DNA of 64,000 bases from CAIWHR01 sp963779805 (GCA_963779805.1 CAVZZN010000011.1:1-64000); one strand, 5' to 3'; shown: positions 8,765 to 17,805, counted from the stretch's first letter. The notes: generated by a model from the sequence alone, not told the origin. Translations and numbers: made by a program.

Positions 8765-9907
8765 TCAGGGCTCGACGACGTTGATCGTCTTGAAGCTGCC
8801 CCCTTCGATCCTGCGCACTGCGATCGTCTTGGCCACCGTTCCATCCGGGCGGAAGTCGTTGGCCCCGGTGACGCCGGGAAAGCGCTTGATCTCGTGAATC
8901 TTCGCCCGCACCGCGTCGCCTGCCTGGCCCCCGCTGGCCTTCGCAGCCTGCGCGAAGATCATGATCGCGTCGTAGCCGTAGCCGACGTAGGGGCTCGTCG
9001 GCTTTTCCTTGTACTTGGCCTGGTACGCCTTGACGAACGCCTGCACGGCCGGGTCGTTGCGGTCGGGATCGAACGCAGTCGTCGTGTAGACGATCCCGTT
9101 CGCCGCATCGCCTGCGGCGTTGAGGAACTCCTTGCTCTCGATGCCCGCATAGGAAAGGATCGGCAGCTTTGGCGCGAATTCGCGCGTCTGCTTCACCGCG
9201 AAGGGCAGCTCGGCCGGCGTGCCCACGATGTACACGGCGTCGGGACTCGTGGCGCGTATCTTGGCGATCTGCACGCCGTAGCTGGTCTCGTTCGGCTTGA
9301 AGGCTTCCTGGGCCGTGATGGTGCCGCCCGCTTTCCTGAAGAAATCGGCGAAGGCCTGCTGATTGAACTTGCCGGTATCGTTGTTCACGTAGAGCGTCGC
9401 AACCTTGCGGTACTTGAGGTTGCCCAGCACGTATCTGGTCAGCACCGCGGTGTCGAAATCCGAGAGCTGCAGCACGCTGAACGTGAACTTGCCGATACCG
9501 GCCATCTTCGGCGATTGCGCGCCGACGTTCATCAGCACGAGCTTGCGCTCGTCGGCGAGCGGCGCGATCGCCTCCATCACGGTGCTGCCCCCCGACAGCA
9601 GGGCATCGATCTTGTCGATGTTGACCAGTTTGTTGAAGCCCTCGACGCCTTTCTGCGGCGCCCACTGCGAATCCTCGGCGACGATCGTGATCTTGGGGCC
9701 GCCGCTCGCGGCGAGCTGCGCCGCAGCCGTCTCCGCGCCGTTCAGGATCCACTGCCCGATCTGGGAGCCCAGGCCCGAGAGCCCGACCAGCACGCCGACG
9801 CGATACGTCTTGCCGGCTTGTGCGCTCGCGGGGGCGCCCGCCGCGAGCATCGCCCCCGTCACGATGGCCATCGCAACCGCTCGCATGAAACGTCGATGCA
9901 GCGTCAT
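8765..9907 (-). CDS. Periplasmic substrate-binding protein, set 1
   Basis: Type I periplasmic binding protein of 380 aa. The ATG at 9907 follows a strong ribosome binding site (GGAGGAGAT), which decides it over longer options. A typical signal peptide with a basic N-terminus and a hydrophobic core ends at ASAQA. The mature part starts KTYRVGVLVGLSGLGSQIG and shows the leucine/isoleucine/valine-binding fold (GGSTVMEAIAPL, TSPDAVYIVGTPAE). It delivers the ligand to LivH/LivM of set 1. The ligand is unknown. The next gene upstream is an iron-type alcohol dehydrogenase. Confidence 0.9.
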   Translation of the reverse strand: MTLHRRFMRAVAMAIVTGAMLAAGAPASAQAGKTYRVGVLVGLSGLGSQIGQWILNGAETAAAQLAASGGPKITIVAEDSQWAPQKGVEGFNKLVNIDKIDALLSGGSTVMEAIAPLADERKLVLMNVGAQSPKMAGIGKFTFSVLQLSDFDTAVLTRYVLGNLKYRKVATLYVNNDTGKFNQQAFADFFRKAGGTITAQEAFKPNETSYGVQIAKIRATSPDAVYIVGTPAELPFAVKQTREFAPKLPILSYAGIESKEFLNAAGDAANGIVYTTTAFDPDRNDPAVQAFVKAYQAKYKEKPTSPYVGYGYDAIMIFAQAAKASGGQAGDAVRAKIHEIKRFPGVTGANDFRPDGTVAKTIAVRRIEGGSFKTINVVEP

Positions 9908-9999
9908 CTCATCTCCTCCAGTGCGCGTTCCCGGCTGGCCGGATCGTCGTGGTTGTTTGTGCACAGAGTCCTTCGTTCGCCCGGGCGCGGCCCGTACGC

Positions 10000-11280
10000 T
10001 CACCACGCCTGCTCGAGCAGCTCCAGGATGGCCGACGCCGAGCTCGTGAGGCGCGGATTGAAGAACAACCCGCGGTCACGCATGGTGTCCTCGGCGATCG
10101 CGGGCAGGAGCGCGCGATCGAGCCCCGTGTCGCGCAGACGGGTCGGCACGCCCGAATCGCGCTGGAGCTTGCGCACGGCTTCGATGCCCGCCTTCGCTGC
10201 CGCCGTCGCATCCATGCCGGCGACGGGCACGCCCATCGCCTCGGCCATGCGGGCGATTTCGGGCGCAGCAACGGGCACGTTGTACGCAAGCGCGTAGGGC
10301 AGCATGATCGAATTCGCGACGCCGTGCGGCAGCCCCCCGCGCGCACCGAGGCAGTGACACATCGCGTGGTGCACGCCCACGCGCGAGTTCGAGATCACGC
10401 GCCCGGACAGATGAGCCGCGGTGAGCACGCCGCCGCGCGCCTCGACGCTCGTCGGATCCGCCGCCATTGCCGGGAGCCAGCGGGTGAAGAGGCGAATGCC
10501 GTGCAGCGCCAGCGCCTCGGAGATCGGGTTGCGCAAGCGCGAATAGAGCCCTTCGGCGCAGTGCGCGAAGCCGTTCATGGCCGTGCTCGCCATGAGCGAG
10601 GCAGGCACGTCGACGTTCGCTGCCGGGTCCAGCACGATCAGCCGGCAGGCGAGCGTCGAATCCCAGAACAGGAGCTTGCGTCCATCCGGCGTGCGCAGGC
10701 CGAGCCCAGGCGTGACTTCCGCGGCCGAAGCGGTCGTAGGCACCGCGACGACCGGGACCTTCGGCGACGGTAGCGGCTTCGGGATGAACTTGTCCGGGGG
10801 AATGAAGGTGGACGCATGCTCCTCGATCCGACCTCCCTCGCCGAGCAGGATGGCGATGCCTTTGGCGGTGTCCGAGGCACTGCCTCCTCCGAGCGCCACC
10901 AGCCCGTCGATCGCATGCTCCCGCGCAAGGGCTGCCGCTTCGGTCACGAGCACCGTCGACGAGTGCTCGACCACGCGGTCGAAGACGTACGCGCCACGTT
11001 CGCCCAGCGCAGTGCGCGCGCGCTCGAACAGGGGGCTCTTGCGGGTATTGCCGCCGCAGACCAGCATCACCCGCCTGCAGCCGAGGGCCTCGACCGCACG
11101 ACCCAACTCGTCGAGCGCGTTGGGGCGCAGCAGGACCCGTCCTGGCGTGTCGGTGTAGTCGATCCAGCCCGGCGGCTGGAGCGGTGGCGCGGTCACGGCG
11201 GCTTCGGTCACGATTGGGCTCCCTGGGTCAGCGCAAGCCCGGGCGGACGGCATCTGCTTTACGTGCCGGGCACCGGTCAT
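10000..11280 (-). CDS. Iron-containing alcohol dehydrogenase, maleylacetate-reductase-like
   Basis: Group III metal-dependent dehydrogenase, up to 426 aa. The nucleotide-binding motif GGGSASDTAKG and the histidine-rich metal region GVHHAMCHCLGARGGLPHG are present. The pattern AMNGFAHCAEGLYS has Asn where classical iron alcohol dehydrogenases carry a metal-binding Asp. This, with HH..CH.LG, is the arrangement of maleylacetate reductases, which reduce a double bond in aromatic-ring degradation products. The first ~25 residues may not be translated; internal starts exist. Placed between a binding protein and three enolase-superfamily genes, it probably belongs to the same catabolic pathway. Confidence 0.85.
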   Translation of the reverse strand: MTGARHVKQMPSARACADPGSPIVTEAAVTAPPLQPPGWIDYTDTPGRVLLRPNALDELGRAVEALGCRRVMLVCGGNTRKSPLFERARTALGERGAYVFDRVVEHSSTVLVTEAAALAREHAIDGLVALGGGSASDTAKGIAILLGEGGRIEEHASTFIPPDKFIPKPLPSPKVPVVAVPTTASAAEVTPGLGLRTPDGRKLLFWDSTLACRLIVLDPAANVDVPASLMASTAMNGFAHCAEGLYSRLRNPISEALALHGIRLFTRWLPAMAADPTSVEARGGVLTAAHLSGRVISNSRVGVHHAMCHCLGARGGLPHGVANSIMLPYALAYNVPVAAPEIARMAEAMGVPVAGMDATAAAKAGIEAVRKLQRDSGVPTRLRDTGLDRALLPAIAEDTMRDRGLFFNPRLTSSASAILELLEQAW

Positions 11281-11305
11281 TATGCCGCACGCGCCACGTA
11301 CACTC

Positions 11306-12400
11306 TCAATCGTTGCGGTAGTGCGCCAGCTTGCCGGGATCGAGGCGCACCCCGAGCCCGGGCACGGTGGGCGCCTTGATCCTTCCCGCGTCGATTCGGA
11401 TGGGCTCGGCGAGGAGATCGTCGGCGAGATTGAGGTGAAAACTGAGTTCGCCGGGGCGGACCTGGGTGGCGCGATGCGCGACGCAGAAATGCAGGCTCGC
11501 GAGCACGCCGATGCCGCTGTCGCCCTGGCTGCCCGATATCGGGCGGATGCGCTTGGCCTGGCACAGGCCGAGGATGTTGCGGCTCCCCACGTAGCCGGTG
11601 CGCGCGACCTTGATGCTCACCATGTGCACGGCACCATCGTCGATCTCGCGCGCGGCTTCCTCGAGCGTCCGGCAACTGTCGTCGCCAAGGATCGGCACGG
11701 GGCTTTGCGCGCCGATCCGGCGGCGCCCCGGCCGGTCGTGCGTGTGGCACGGCTCCTCGGCCCAGGCCACGTCCTGGTCCGCGCACTCGGCCAGCAGCCG
11801 CAACGCCTCGTCCGCCGCAAGCGCCTGGTTGCCGTCGACGATGAGTGTGGCCTCGGGCAGCGCCTTGCGCACGGCGCGCAGCATCGCGGTGTCCTTGCGC
11901 AGGTCGACACCCACCTTGAGCTTTAAGGCGGTGATCCCGTGCTGCTCCTGCACCGCACGGCACTCGTCCAGGATGGCCTCGGGCGCACCCGCCCCCACGA
12001 CGTAGATCGCCTGCGCCTCGTCGTGCCAGCCGCCCAGGAGCCGGAAGCACGGGACGCCCGCAGCCTGTGCGACGATGTCGTGCAGGGCGATGTCCAGCGC
12101 GCCTTTCGCCGTGTAGTTGTGCTCGATGGCGGAGAAGCGCGCCGTGATCCGCTCGAGCGCAAACGGATCCTCGTCGCGCAGCATGGGAGCGAACCAGTCG
12201 GTCACCGCCGCCACGATCGACTTCTGGCTCTCGCCGTAGAGATACGGGCGCGACGGGGCTTCGGCGCGGCCCACCAGCCCGTCGTCGGTCCGGATCTCGA
12301 CCAGTACGTGATGCGTGTGCGTCATGCGACCCGCAGCGAAGCGCAGCTCCTGCCGCAGCGGCAACGTGAAGGGGATGCAGGTGACGCTCTCGATCTTCAT
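11306..12400 (-). CDS. Enolase-superfamily enzyme, muconate-lactonizing subgroup (paralogue 1)
   Basis: Mandelate racemase/muconate lactonizing enzyme family protein, 364 aa, starting MKIESVTCIPFTLPLRQEL. The TIM-barrel catalytic set is complete: KLKVG (KxK), metal ligands Asp in VDGNQ, Glu in WAEEPC and Asp in GDDSC, and the opposite lysine in SIKVARTG. Two lysines facing each other define the muconate-lactonizing subgroup (cycloisomerases, o-succinylbenzoate synthases, epimerases). It is closely similar to the gene at 20877-21977. The reaction is not decided by these residues. Confidence 0.88.
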   Translation of the reverse strand: MKIESVTCIPFTLPLRQELRFAAGRMTHTHHVLVEIRTDDGLVGRAEAPSRPYLYGESQKSIVAAVTDWFAPMLRDEDPFALERITARFSAIEHNYTAKGALDIALHDIVAQAAGVPCFRLLGGWHDEAQAIYVVGAGAPEAILDECRAVQEQHGITALKLKVGVDLRKDTAMLRAVRKALPEATLIVDGNQALAADEALRLLAECADQDVAWAEEPCHTHDRPGRRRIGAQSPVPILGDDSCRTLEEAAREIDDGAVHMVSIKVARTGYVGSRNILGLCQAKRIRPISGSQGDSGIGVLASLHFCVAHRATQVRPGELSFHLNLADDLLAEPIRIDAGRIKAPTVPGLGVRLDPGKLAHYRND

Positions 12401-12418
12401 GGGCTTGCTCGCAAGCGT

Positions 12419-13501
12419 TCAGGCGACGCGGTGGCGGTCGATCGCGTCCTCGTCGAAGGTGATCCCCAGTCCCGGCCGATCGGGCGGCATCGCCATTCCG
12501 TTCTCGATGGACAGCTTGTCCGTGAATAGCACGTCCCACCAGGGCACCCACTCCAGGTAGGGCGCGTTGGGCGCCGCCGCTACGAGATGCACCGAGATCT
12601 CGTGGAACACGTGCGGCAACACCGGCAGCCCCGCAGCTTCGGCCAGGGCAGCGACCTTCATCCATTCCGTGATGCCGCCGACGCGCTGCAGGTCGGGCAT
12701 CGGCATGTCGGCCGCCCCCGCATCGATCAGCCGCCTGAAGCCGAGCTTCGAATAGTCGTTCTCGCCGGCGGCGATGGGCACGTCCAGCGCGGCGGCGACC
12801 CTGGCCAGCCCGGAGAGATCGTCGAACACCACCGGGTCCTCGATCCAGCTGAGGTCGTGGGCTTGGAGCGCACGGCCGGTGCGGATGGCCTGCTCGACAG
12901 TCCAGCCCTGCACGACGTCGACCATGAGCCTGATCTCGGGTCCGATGGCTGCACGCACCGCGGCGACGCGCTCGACATCCTCGCCGGCGCGGCGGGCCCC
13001 CGCGCGCATCTTGATCGCGGTAAAGCCGGCCGCGGCATAGCGCTTGGCCTCATCCACGATCGCGTCGATCGAATCGGACAGGAAGAGTCCCCCGGCGTAG
13101 ACGGGCACCGCCCTTCGCGTCCCGCCGAGCAGGCGACAGAGGGGCAGACCGGTCGCCTTGCCCTTGATGTCCCAGCAGGCGACGTCGAGCGCGGAGAGGG
13201 CGAGCATGACCGCGCCCGCACGGCCGAGGAAGTTGGCCTCGTTCCAGAGCCGCTGCCACAGATGCGCCGTCGCGAGCGGATCCTCGCCGCACGCGAACCG
13301 GGCGAGGTCGTCGACGAGCGCTCGCACGGCACGCGCACGCGGCACGCCGAACACCCAGTTGTACGCGATGCCGGAAAGACCCTCGTCGGTGCGCACCGTC
13401 GTGAGCACCGTGTCGATGGTGGTGATGTAATGGATGGGCGTCACCACCGGGGTCGGCAGCGGCAGGCTCGCGATGCGGGTGTCGACCTGGGTTATTCGCA
13501 T
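12419..13501 (-). CDS. Enolase-superfamily enzyme, mandelate-racemase subgroup (paralogue 2)
   Basis: Protein of 360 aa starting MRITQVDTRIASLPLPTPV. The mandelate-racemase subgroup His-Asp dyad is present (Asp in MPDLQRVGGITEW, His in LPHVFHEISVHL), with metal ligands Asp in MVDVVQ, Glu in WIEDPV and Glu in AAGEND. The base motif reads KMR, not KxK, and the usual D-x-N is DVV. It is likely an acid-sugar or hydroxy-acid dehydratase or racemase; the changed base motif makes mandelate itself unlikely. It lies 18 bases from paralogue 1 and 10 from paralogue 3, on one strand. Confidence 0.87.
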   Translation of the reverse strand: MRITQVDTRIASLPLPTPVVTPIHYITTIDTVLTTVRTDEGLSGIAYNWVFGVPRARAVRALVDDLARFACGEDPLATAHLWQRLWNEANFLGRAGAVMLALSALDVACWDIKGKATGLPLCRLLGGTRRAVPVYAGGLFLSDSIDAIVDEAKRYAAAGFTAIKMRAGARRAGEDVERVAAVRAAIGPEIRLMVDVVQGWTVEQAIRTGRALQAHDLSWIEDPVVFDDLSGLARVAAALDVPIAAGENDYSKLGFRRLIDAGAADMPMPDLQRVGGITEWMKVAALAEAAGLPVLPHVFHEISVHLVAAAPNAPYLEWVPWWDVLFTDKLSIENGMAMPPDRPGLGITFDEDAIDRHRVA

Positions 13502-13511
13502 GTGCGCTCCA

Positions 13512-14597
13512 TCACACCGCGTGCCGAGCGAGGACATCCGGGTCGAGCGTGAGCCCCAGGCCGGGGCCATCGGGTGGCCGGATTGCGCCGTCCTCCACCC
13601 GCACGCTCTCCACGAAGAGGCGCGGCCACCACGGCACCACTTCCAACGTGAGACCGTTGGGAATGGCGCACAGCAGATGCACGTTGACCTCCGCGGACAC
13701 GTGCGATGCGACGGGCACGTCGCGCAGCTCGCAGGCGGCCGCGATGGTGCGCCACGGCGTGATCCCGCCCACGCGCTGCAGGTTCGGCATGAAGATGTCG
13801 GCGGCGCGCAGCGCAAGCATTCGATCGAAGTCGCGCGCGCCGAAATTGGTCTCGCCCGTGGCGATCGCTACACGGCTGCCGGCGCGCGCCTCGGCGCAGG
13901 CCTCGAGATTCGCCGCGGGCACGGGCTCTTCCAGCCACCACGGATCGTGCTCCGCCAGGGCATCCGCCATTGCCACCGTTTGCTTGGCCGTCCATTGCTG
14001 GTTGGCATCGAGGATGATGCGCACGTCGCTTCCCAAAGCACGTCGCACCGCGGCGACACGCTCGACGTCGCCGCGGCGGCCGTGGCCGAGCTTGAGCTTG
14101 ACGGCGCGATGACCGGCGGCGACGTAACTCTCCATCTCCGCGATCAGCGCCCCGGTATCGAGCGCGAGCGAGCCGCCGCTGCCGTAGGAGGGAATCGCTT
14201 CCCGCGCGGCGCCCAGCAGCCGATACAGCGGGAGCCCGGCCGCCTTGCCCAGGATGTCCCACAGTGCGATGTCGATCGCGGCAATCGCCGCCGAGGCGGC
14301 GCCGCCCTGGCCCAGGAAGGCAACGCTCTGCCACATGGCGCGCCAATGCGAAGCCACCGCCGTGGCATCCTGGCCCACGAGCGACTGCCCCAGGCTGCCG
14401 GCCAGTCCCGCGATGGCCACGGCATCGTCGCGCCTGAACGCGAACGCATACCCTGCGCCTTCGAGTCCGCTCGCGGTGCGCACCTGCACGAGGACGACGT
14501 CGACGCTCGGCACCACGACCACCGCCGACCGAAACGGCGGGTCGAGCGCAAATGAAAGCAGCGTCGGCAGGACCGCCACGATGCGCTCGGTCGCCAT
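13512..14597 (-). CDS. Enolase-superfamily enzyme, mandelate-racemase subgroup (paralogue 3)
   Basis: About 361 aa from ATG 14597 (MATERIVAVLPTLLSFAL). ATG 14618 and TTG 14633 are possible longer starts. It has KLKLG (KxK), metal ligands Asp in ILDANQ, Glu in WLEEPV and Glu in ATGETN, and the subgroup histidine in ASHVSAEVNVH. The partner Asp of the His-Asp dyad is replaced by Asn (FMPNLQRVGG). This should weaken or change proton transfer on that face, pointing to a one-base reaction such as dehydration. It is a paralogue of the gene at 12419-13501 with the same C-terminal layout (VPWW). Confidence 0.85.
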   Translation of the reverse strand: MATERIVAVLPTLLSFALDPPFRSAVVVVPSVDVVLVQVRTASGLEGAGYAFAFRRDDAVAIAGLAGSLGQSLVGQDATAVASHWRAMWQSVAFLGQGGAASAAIAAIDIALWDILGKAAGLPLYRLLGAAREAIPSYGSGGSLALDTGALIAEMESYVAAGHRAVKLKLGHGRRGDVERVAAVRRALGSDVRIILDANQQWTAKQTVAMADALAEHDPWWLEEPVPAANLEACAEARAGSRVAIATGETNFGARDFDRMLALRAADIFMPNLQRVGGITPWRTIAAACELRDVPVASHVSAEVNVHLLCAIPNGLTLEVVPWWPRLFVESVRVEDGAIRPPDGPGLGLTLDPDVLARHAV

Positions 14598-14666
14598 GGC
14601 TGCGCCTGCCGACGTCATGGACGTGCCCGCCAATCCGTCGCTGCGCGCCCGGCGGGAGCGTGCGAC

Positions 14667-15467
14667 CTAAGCCTCGAGCCGCGCGAGAACGCCGTCGAGC
14701 ACGGCATTGAACACCTCCGGCTGCTCCCAATGCGGAATGTGGCCGATGCCCTTGAGCTCGTTGAGCTCGGTGCGCACGCCAAGCGTTGCCAGCTGCTTGC
14801 TCGTGCGCCGCGCCATGTCGGGCGTCGTTGACCAGTCATCCTCGCCCACGATGTAGAACACCGGGGTGCGGATCGTGTGCAGGGACTCGTACAGGTTGAG
14901 GCTCGAGTACGTGAGCAGATCGGCATAGGCGACGTACGGCGAGCAGCGCGTGGCGTCGAACGCCATTTCGCGCCGCCTCTCGAGCGGCGTGGTGCGCCCG
15001 AGCACCGAGTGGAAGATCGTCTCCAGCCAGTCGGTCGCATTGATCTGCGTGTTGTGCAGCATGTGCGGCTGGTAGGTGACGCCCGTCGGCCCGCGGAACG
15101 CGGCACCGCCGCAGACCGCCACCACGCCCTTCACCAGGTCGGGATGGGCAATGGCCGTCATGATGGAGATCCCGGCGCCCATCGAGTGGCCCACGAGGAT
15201 CGCGTCACGCAACGCCTTGGCCGCAATGAAGCGGCCGATGCAATCGGCGTACTCGCCCGTGTCCGTGGTTGGCCGACCGGCGATCAGGGCCGACTTGCCG
15301 TGGCCGGGCAGGTCGAGCGCGAGCACGCGGTAGCGCTGCGCGAAGTGCTCGATGTTGTCGTGCCAGGAGAGAGTGTCCTGGCTCGCGCCGTGGATCATGA
15401 CGAGGGGCCTGCCGCTGCCTTCCTCCTCGTAGTACACGCGAACGCCGTCGAGATTGATGTAGGGCAC
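14667..15467 (-). CDS. Alpha/beta-fold hydrolase
   Basis: Serine hydrolase of 266 aa, beginning MPYINLDGVRVYYEEEGSGR. The oxyanion-hole motif is IHGASQD, the nucleophile elbow GHSMG, the acid probably Asp in VGEDDW and the histidine in GIGHIPHWEQP. Size and layout resemble enol-lactone hydrolases and C-C bond hydrolases of aromatic degradation, which would fit next to muconate-lactonizing-type enzymes; the substrate remains open. It follows the SCP2-like gene by 16 bases on the same strand. Confidence 0.87.
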   Translation of the reverse strand: MPYINLDGVRVYYEEEGSGRPLVMIHGASQDTLSWHDNIEHFAQRYRVLALDLPGHGKSALIAGRPTTDTGEYADCIGRFIAAKALRDAILVGHSMGAGISIMTAIAHPDLVKGVVAVCGGAAFRGPTGVTYQPHMLHNTQINATDWLETIFHSVLGRTTPLERRREMAFDATRCSPYVAYADLLTYSSLNLYESLHTIRTPVFYIVGEDDWSTTPDMARRTSKQLATLGVRTELNELKGIGHIPHWEQPEVFNAVLDGVLARLEA

Positions 15468-15483
15468 TGTGTGGGTCCTCGTA

Positions 15484-15858
15484 TCAGGCCTTGTGGAACT
15501 TCTTCATGCCCTCGGCGATGAAGAAGATGGCCTTCCAGTTCTGCATGAGGCGCACCGGATCGCCGCGAATCGTCAGCGTGCCGGAGCGATAGAGCCGCAC
15601 GAGGCCCCAGCCGACCTCGAACAGGAAATCCCATTGGGCGCGCGTGCCGGAGACGAGGTAATCGGATTCGCCGTAACCCGGCGCGACATCGAGCACCATG
15701 CCGCGATCGAAGGTCATCACGACCATCTGCTGGTCGCAGCGGAAGCCGATCCGCGCCGTGAGCCATGCGCCGTGCTGCCGGAAATCGTCGTCGCGCTCGA
15801 GGAAGCCGGCGAGCGCCGTGAACCAGGCGGGATCGGGAAACAAGGCGGTGTGAGTCAT
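15484..15858 (-). CDS. SCP2-like small protein
   Basis: Protein of 124 aa starting at ATG 15858 (MTHTALFPDPAWFTAL). It has the outline of a sterol-carrier-protein-2-like domain: an alternating hydrophobic core (MVVMTFDRGMVLDV), the segment YLVSGTRAQWDFL, and a C-terminal helix (LMQNWKAIFFIAEGMKKF). Such proteins bind hydrophobic ligands, but no catalytic residue can be named. It is five bases from the EthD-like gene and 16 from the hydrolase, so the three form a compact unit. Confidence 0.6.
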   Translation of the reverse strand: MTHTALFPDPAWFTALAGFLERDDDFRQHGAWLTARIGFRCDQQMVVMTFDRGMVLDVAPGYGESDYLVSGTRAQWDFLFEVGWGLVRLYRSGTLTIRGDPVRLMQNWKAIFFIAEGMKKFHKA

Positions 15859-15862
15859 TGCG

Positions 15863-16180
15863 TTATCCAAGCGGAACGTCCTCCGATTCGAGCTGCAGGC
15901 GCAGGTGGTCGGTGATGTAGCGCTGTGCGTCCGCGAAGGCGTGCTGCCATTCCGGCGTATTGAGCGCCTGCTGCAAGGCTTCGTGGGAATCGAAGCTGAG
16001 CTCGGCCATGCGGTAGTAACGCGACTCGCCGCGCACCGGGGCCGCCGCGCGATTGACGGTGTACCTGCGCAGGCCCGGGATGCGCTTCGCATCCGGCATG
16101 TGCGTGTTCCTGTACCACTGCTCGAACTGCGCTTCGGTGATGCCTTCCTTGATGTTCCACAGTGCTACGAACTTGAGCAT
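15863..16180 (-). CDS. EthD-family dimeric barrel protein
   Basis: Protein of 105 aa starting MLKFVALWNIKEGITEAQFE, chosen because GGGAG lies nine to ten bases upstream of ATG 16180. The sequence EQWYRNTHMPDAKRIPGLRRY is the EthD/ferredoxin-like alpha-beta barrel signature. A second conserved stretch (SHEALQQALNTPEWQ) follows. EthD relatives include small-molecule monooxygenases, cyclases and decarboxylases, as well as proteins of unknown role beside degradation enzymes. The exact reaction is unknown. Confidence 0.8.
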   Translation of the reverse strand: MLKFVALWNIKEGITEAQFEQWYRNTHMPDAKRIPGLRRYTVNRAAAPVRGESRYYRMAELSFDSHEALQQALNTPEWQHAFADAQRYITDHLRLQLESEDVPLG

Positions 16181-16325
16181 GGATCCATTCTCCCGAGGCA
16201 TGTCCATCGCGTGCGAATTGCCGCCACGCGCGTGGCTCGACAGCGCGAGCGGGCCATCGTAGCAACGTTGCGACGGCCAGCGCAACGAGCCGGCGATCCG
16301 GGCCATGGGTCGCGCGCCGTTGCAC

Positions 16326-17036
16326 TCAGTCCTCGCCGAGGAAGCTGCGCCGGATGAGATCGCTCGCAAGCAGTTGCGCGCTCGCGGCCTGCGCCACGAG
16401 GCGTCCCGTCTCGAGGACATACGCAAAGCTCGCGAGCCCCAGCGCGAGGCGCGTGTTTTGCTCGACCAGGAAGACGGTGGTGCCCTCCTCCCGGTTGATC
16501 CGCTCCACGATGCCGAAGATCGCATCGAGCATGCGCGGCGCGAGCCCCAGGGAAGGCTCGTCCAGCAGCAGCACGCGGGGGCGCGCCATGAGGGCCCGGC
16601 CGATCGCGAGCATCTGCTGCTCGCCACCGGACAGCATGCCCGCCCGCTGGCGCGAGCGTTCGCGCAGGACCGGGAAATACCCGCAGACCCTGTCCAGGTC
16701 GGCGCGCACCGCCTCGCGGTCACGACGCGCGTAGGCGCCCATGGCGAGGTTCTCCGCGACGCTCATCTCGGGGAACAGGTCGCGCCGCTCGGGAACCAGC
16801 GAGATGCCCTGCCTGACGATGCGGTGCGGAGCCAGGGCCGTGATGTCGTGCCCCTCGAGCTCGATGCGACCGGACGACGGACGAACGATGCCCGCGATGG
16901 CGGCGAGGAGCGTCGACTTGCCCGCGCCGTTCACGCCGAGCAGCGCGACGATGCTCCCGCGTGCGATCTCGAGCGTGATGCCCTCGAGCGCGTGCAGCCG
17001 GCCGTAGTGCACGTGCAGGTCGGCGACCCTAAGCAC
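16326..17036 (-). CDS. livF: ABC transporter ATPase LivF, set 2
   Basis: Protein of 236 aa. Walker A is GVNGAGKST, the signature LSGGEQQMLAIGRAL and Walker B LLLDEPSLGLAP, with the VEQN switch typical of LivF. It overlaps livG of set 2 by eight bases. It closes the second transporter operon; downstream on the same strand the EthD/SCP2/hydrolase trio begins after about 145 bases, so set 2 may be co-transcribed with it. Confidence 0.92.
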   Translation of the reverse strand: MLRVADLHVHYGRLHALEGITLEIARGSIVALLGVNGAGKSTLLAAIAGIVRPSSGRIELEGHDITALAPHRIVRQGISLVPERRDLFPEMSVAENLAMGAYARRDREAVRADLDRVCGYFPVLRERSRQRAGMLSGGEQQMLAIGRALMARPRVLLLDEPSLGLAPRMLDAIFGIVERINREEGTTVFLVEQNTRLALGLASFAYVLETGRLVAQAASAQLLASDLIRRSFLGED

Positions 17037-17805
17037 GCACGTAGCTCCCCGCGCCCAGGTAGGCTTCGATCACCGCGGGATTCTCGCGCACTTCGGCGGG
17101 CGTCCCCTGCGCGATCAGCCGCCCGAAGTCGAGCACCGAAACGCGGTCCGCCAATCGCATTACGAACTGCATATCGTGCTCGATGAGCACCATCGTGATG
17201 CCGCGCTCGTCGCGCAGGCGGCGTACCAGCAGCGCCGCCTCGTAACGCTCCTGGGAGTTGAGCCCCGCCACCAGCTCGTCGAGCAGGAGCAGCTTCGGCC
17301 CGCTGACGAGCGCCCGCGCGAGCCCGAGCAGGCGTGCCTGTCCGCCGGTGAGCGTGCTCGCCAGCCGTTCGGACAGCGCTCCGAGCCCCACGAAGTCGAG
17401 GGTGTCGCGAGCGCGTTCGGCAAGCGCCTGCTCCTCCCGCCGCGCGGCAGGCGTGCGTACGAGCGCGGCCAGGACGCCGGCCCGTCCGAGCACGTGCCCG
17501 CCGATCAGGGCATTGTCGAGCACGGTCAGGTTGGCGAACAGCTCGACGTGCTGGAAGATGCGCGTGAGCCCGAAGCGCGCGACGTCGTGCGGGGCGAGTG
17601 CCAGCAGGTCGTGGCCGTCGAAGCCGAGCGAGCCCGACTCCGGCGTGTAGATGCGCGTCACCAGGTTGAGGAACGTCGTCTTGCCGGCGCCGTTCGGGCC
17701 GATGAGGGCATGAATTTCGCCGCGCTCAACGGCGAGCGACACGCCGTCGAGCGCGCACAGGCCACCGAAGAACTTCGAGACCCCGCGCGCCTGGAGCAGG
17801 CTCAT
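17029..17805 (-). CDS. livG: ABC transporter ATPase LivG, set 2
   Basis: Protein of 258 aa starting MSLLQARGVSKFFGGL. Walker A is GPNGAGKTT. The signature is LTGGQARLLGLARAL, closer to classical ABC proteins than in sets 1 and 3. Walker B ends LLLDELVAG, with Leu where Pro is usual after the catalytic Glu. Overlaps of eight bases with livF and four with livM show tight coupling. Confidence 0.9.
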   Translation of the reverse strand: MSLLQARGVSKFFGGLCALDGVSLAVERGEIHALIGPNGAGKTTFLNLVTRIYTPESGSLGFDGHDLLALAPHDVARFGLTRIFQHVELFANLTVLDNALIGGHVLGRAGVLAALVRTPAARREEQALAERARDTLDFVGLGALSERLASTLTGGQARLLGLARALVSGPKLLLLDELVAGLNSQERYEAALLVRRLRDERGITMVLIEHDMQFVMRLADRVSVLDFGRLIAQGTPAEVRENPAVIEAYLGAGSYVRA

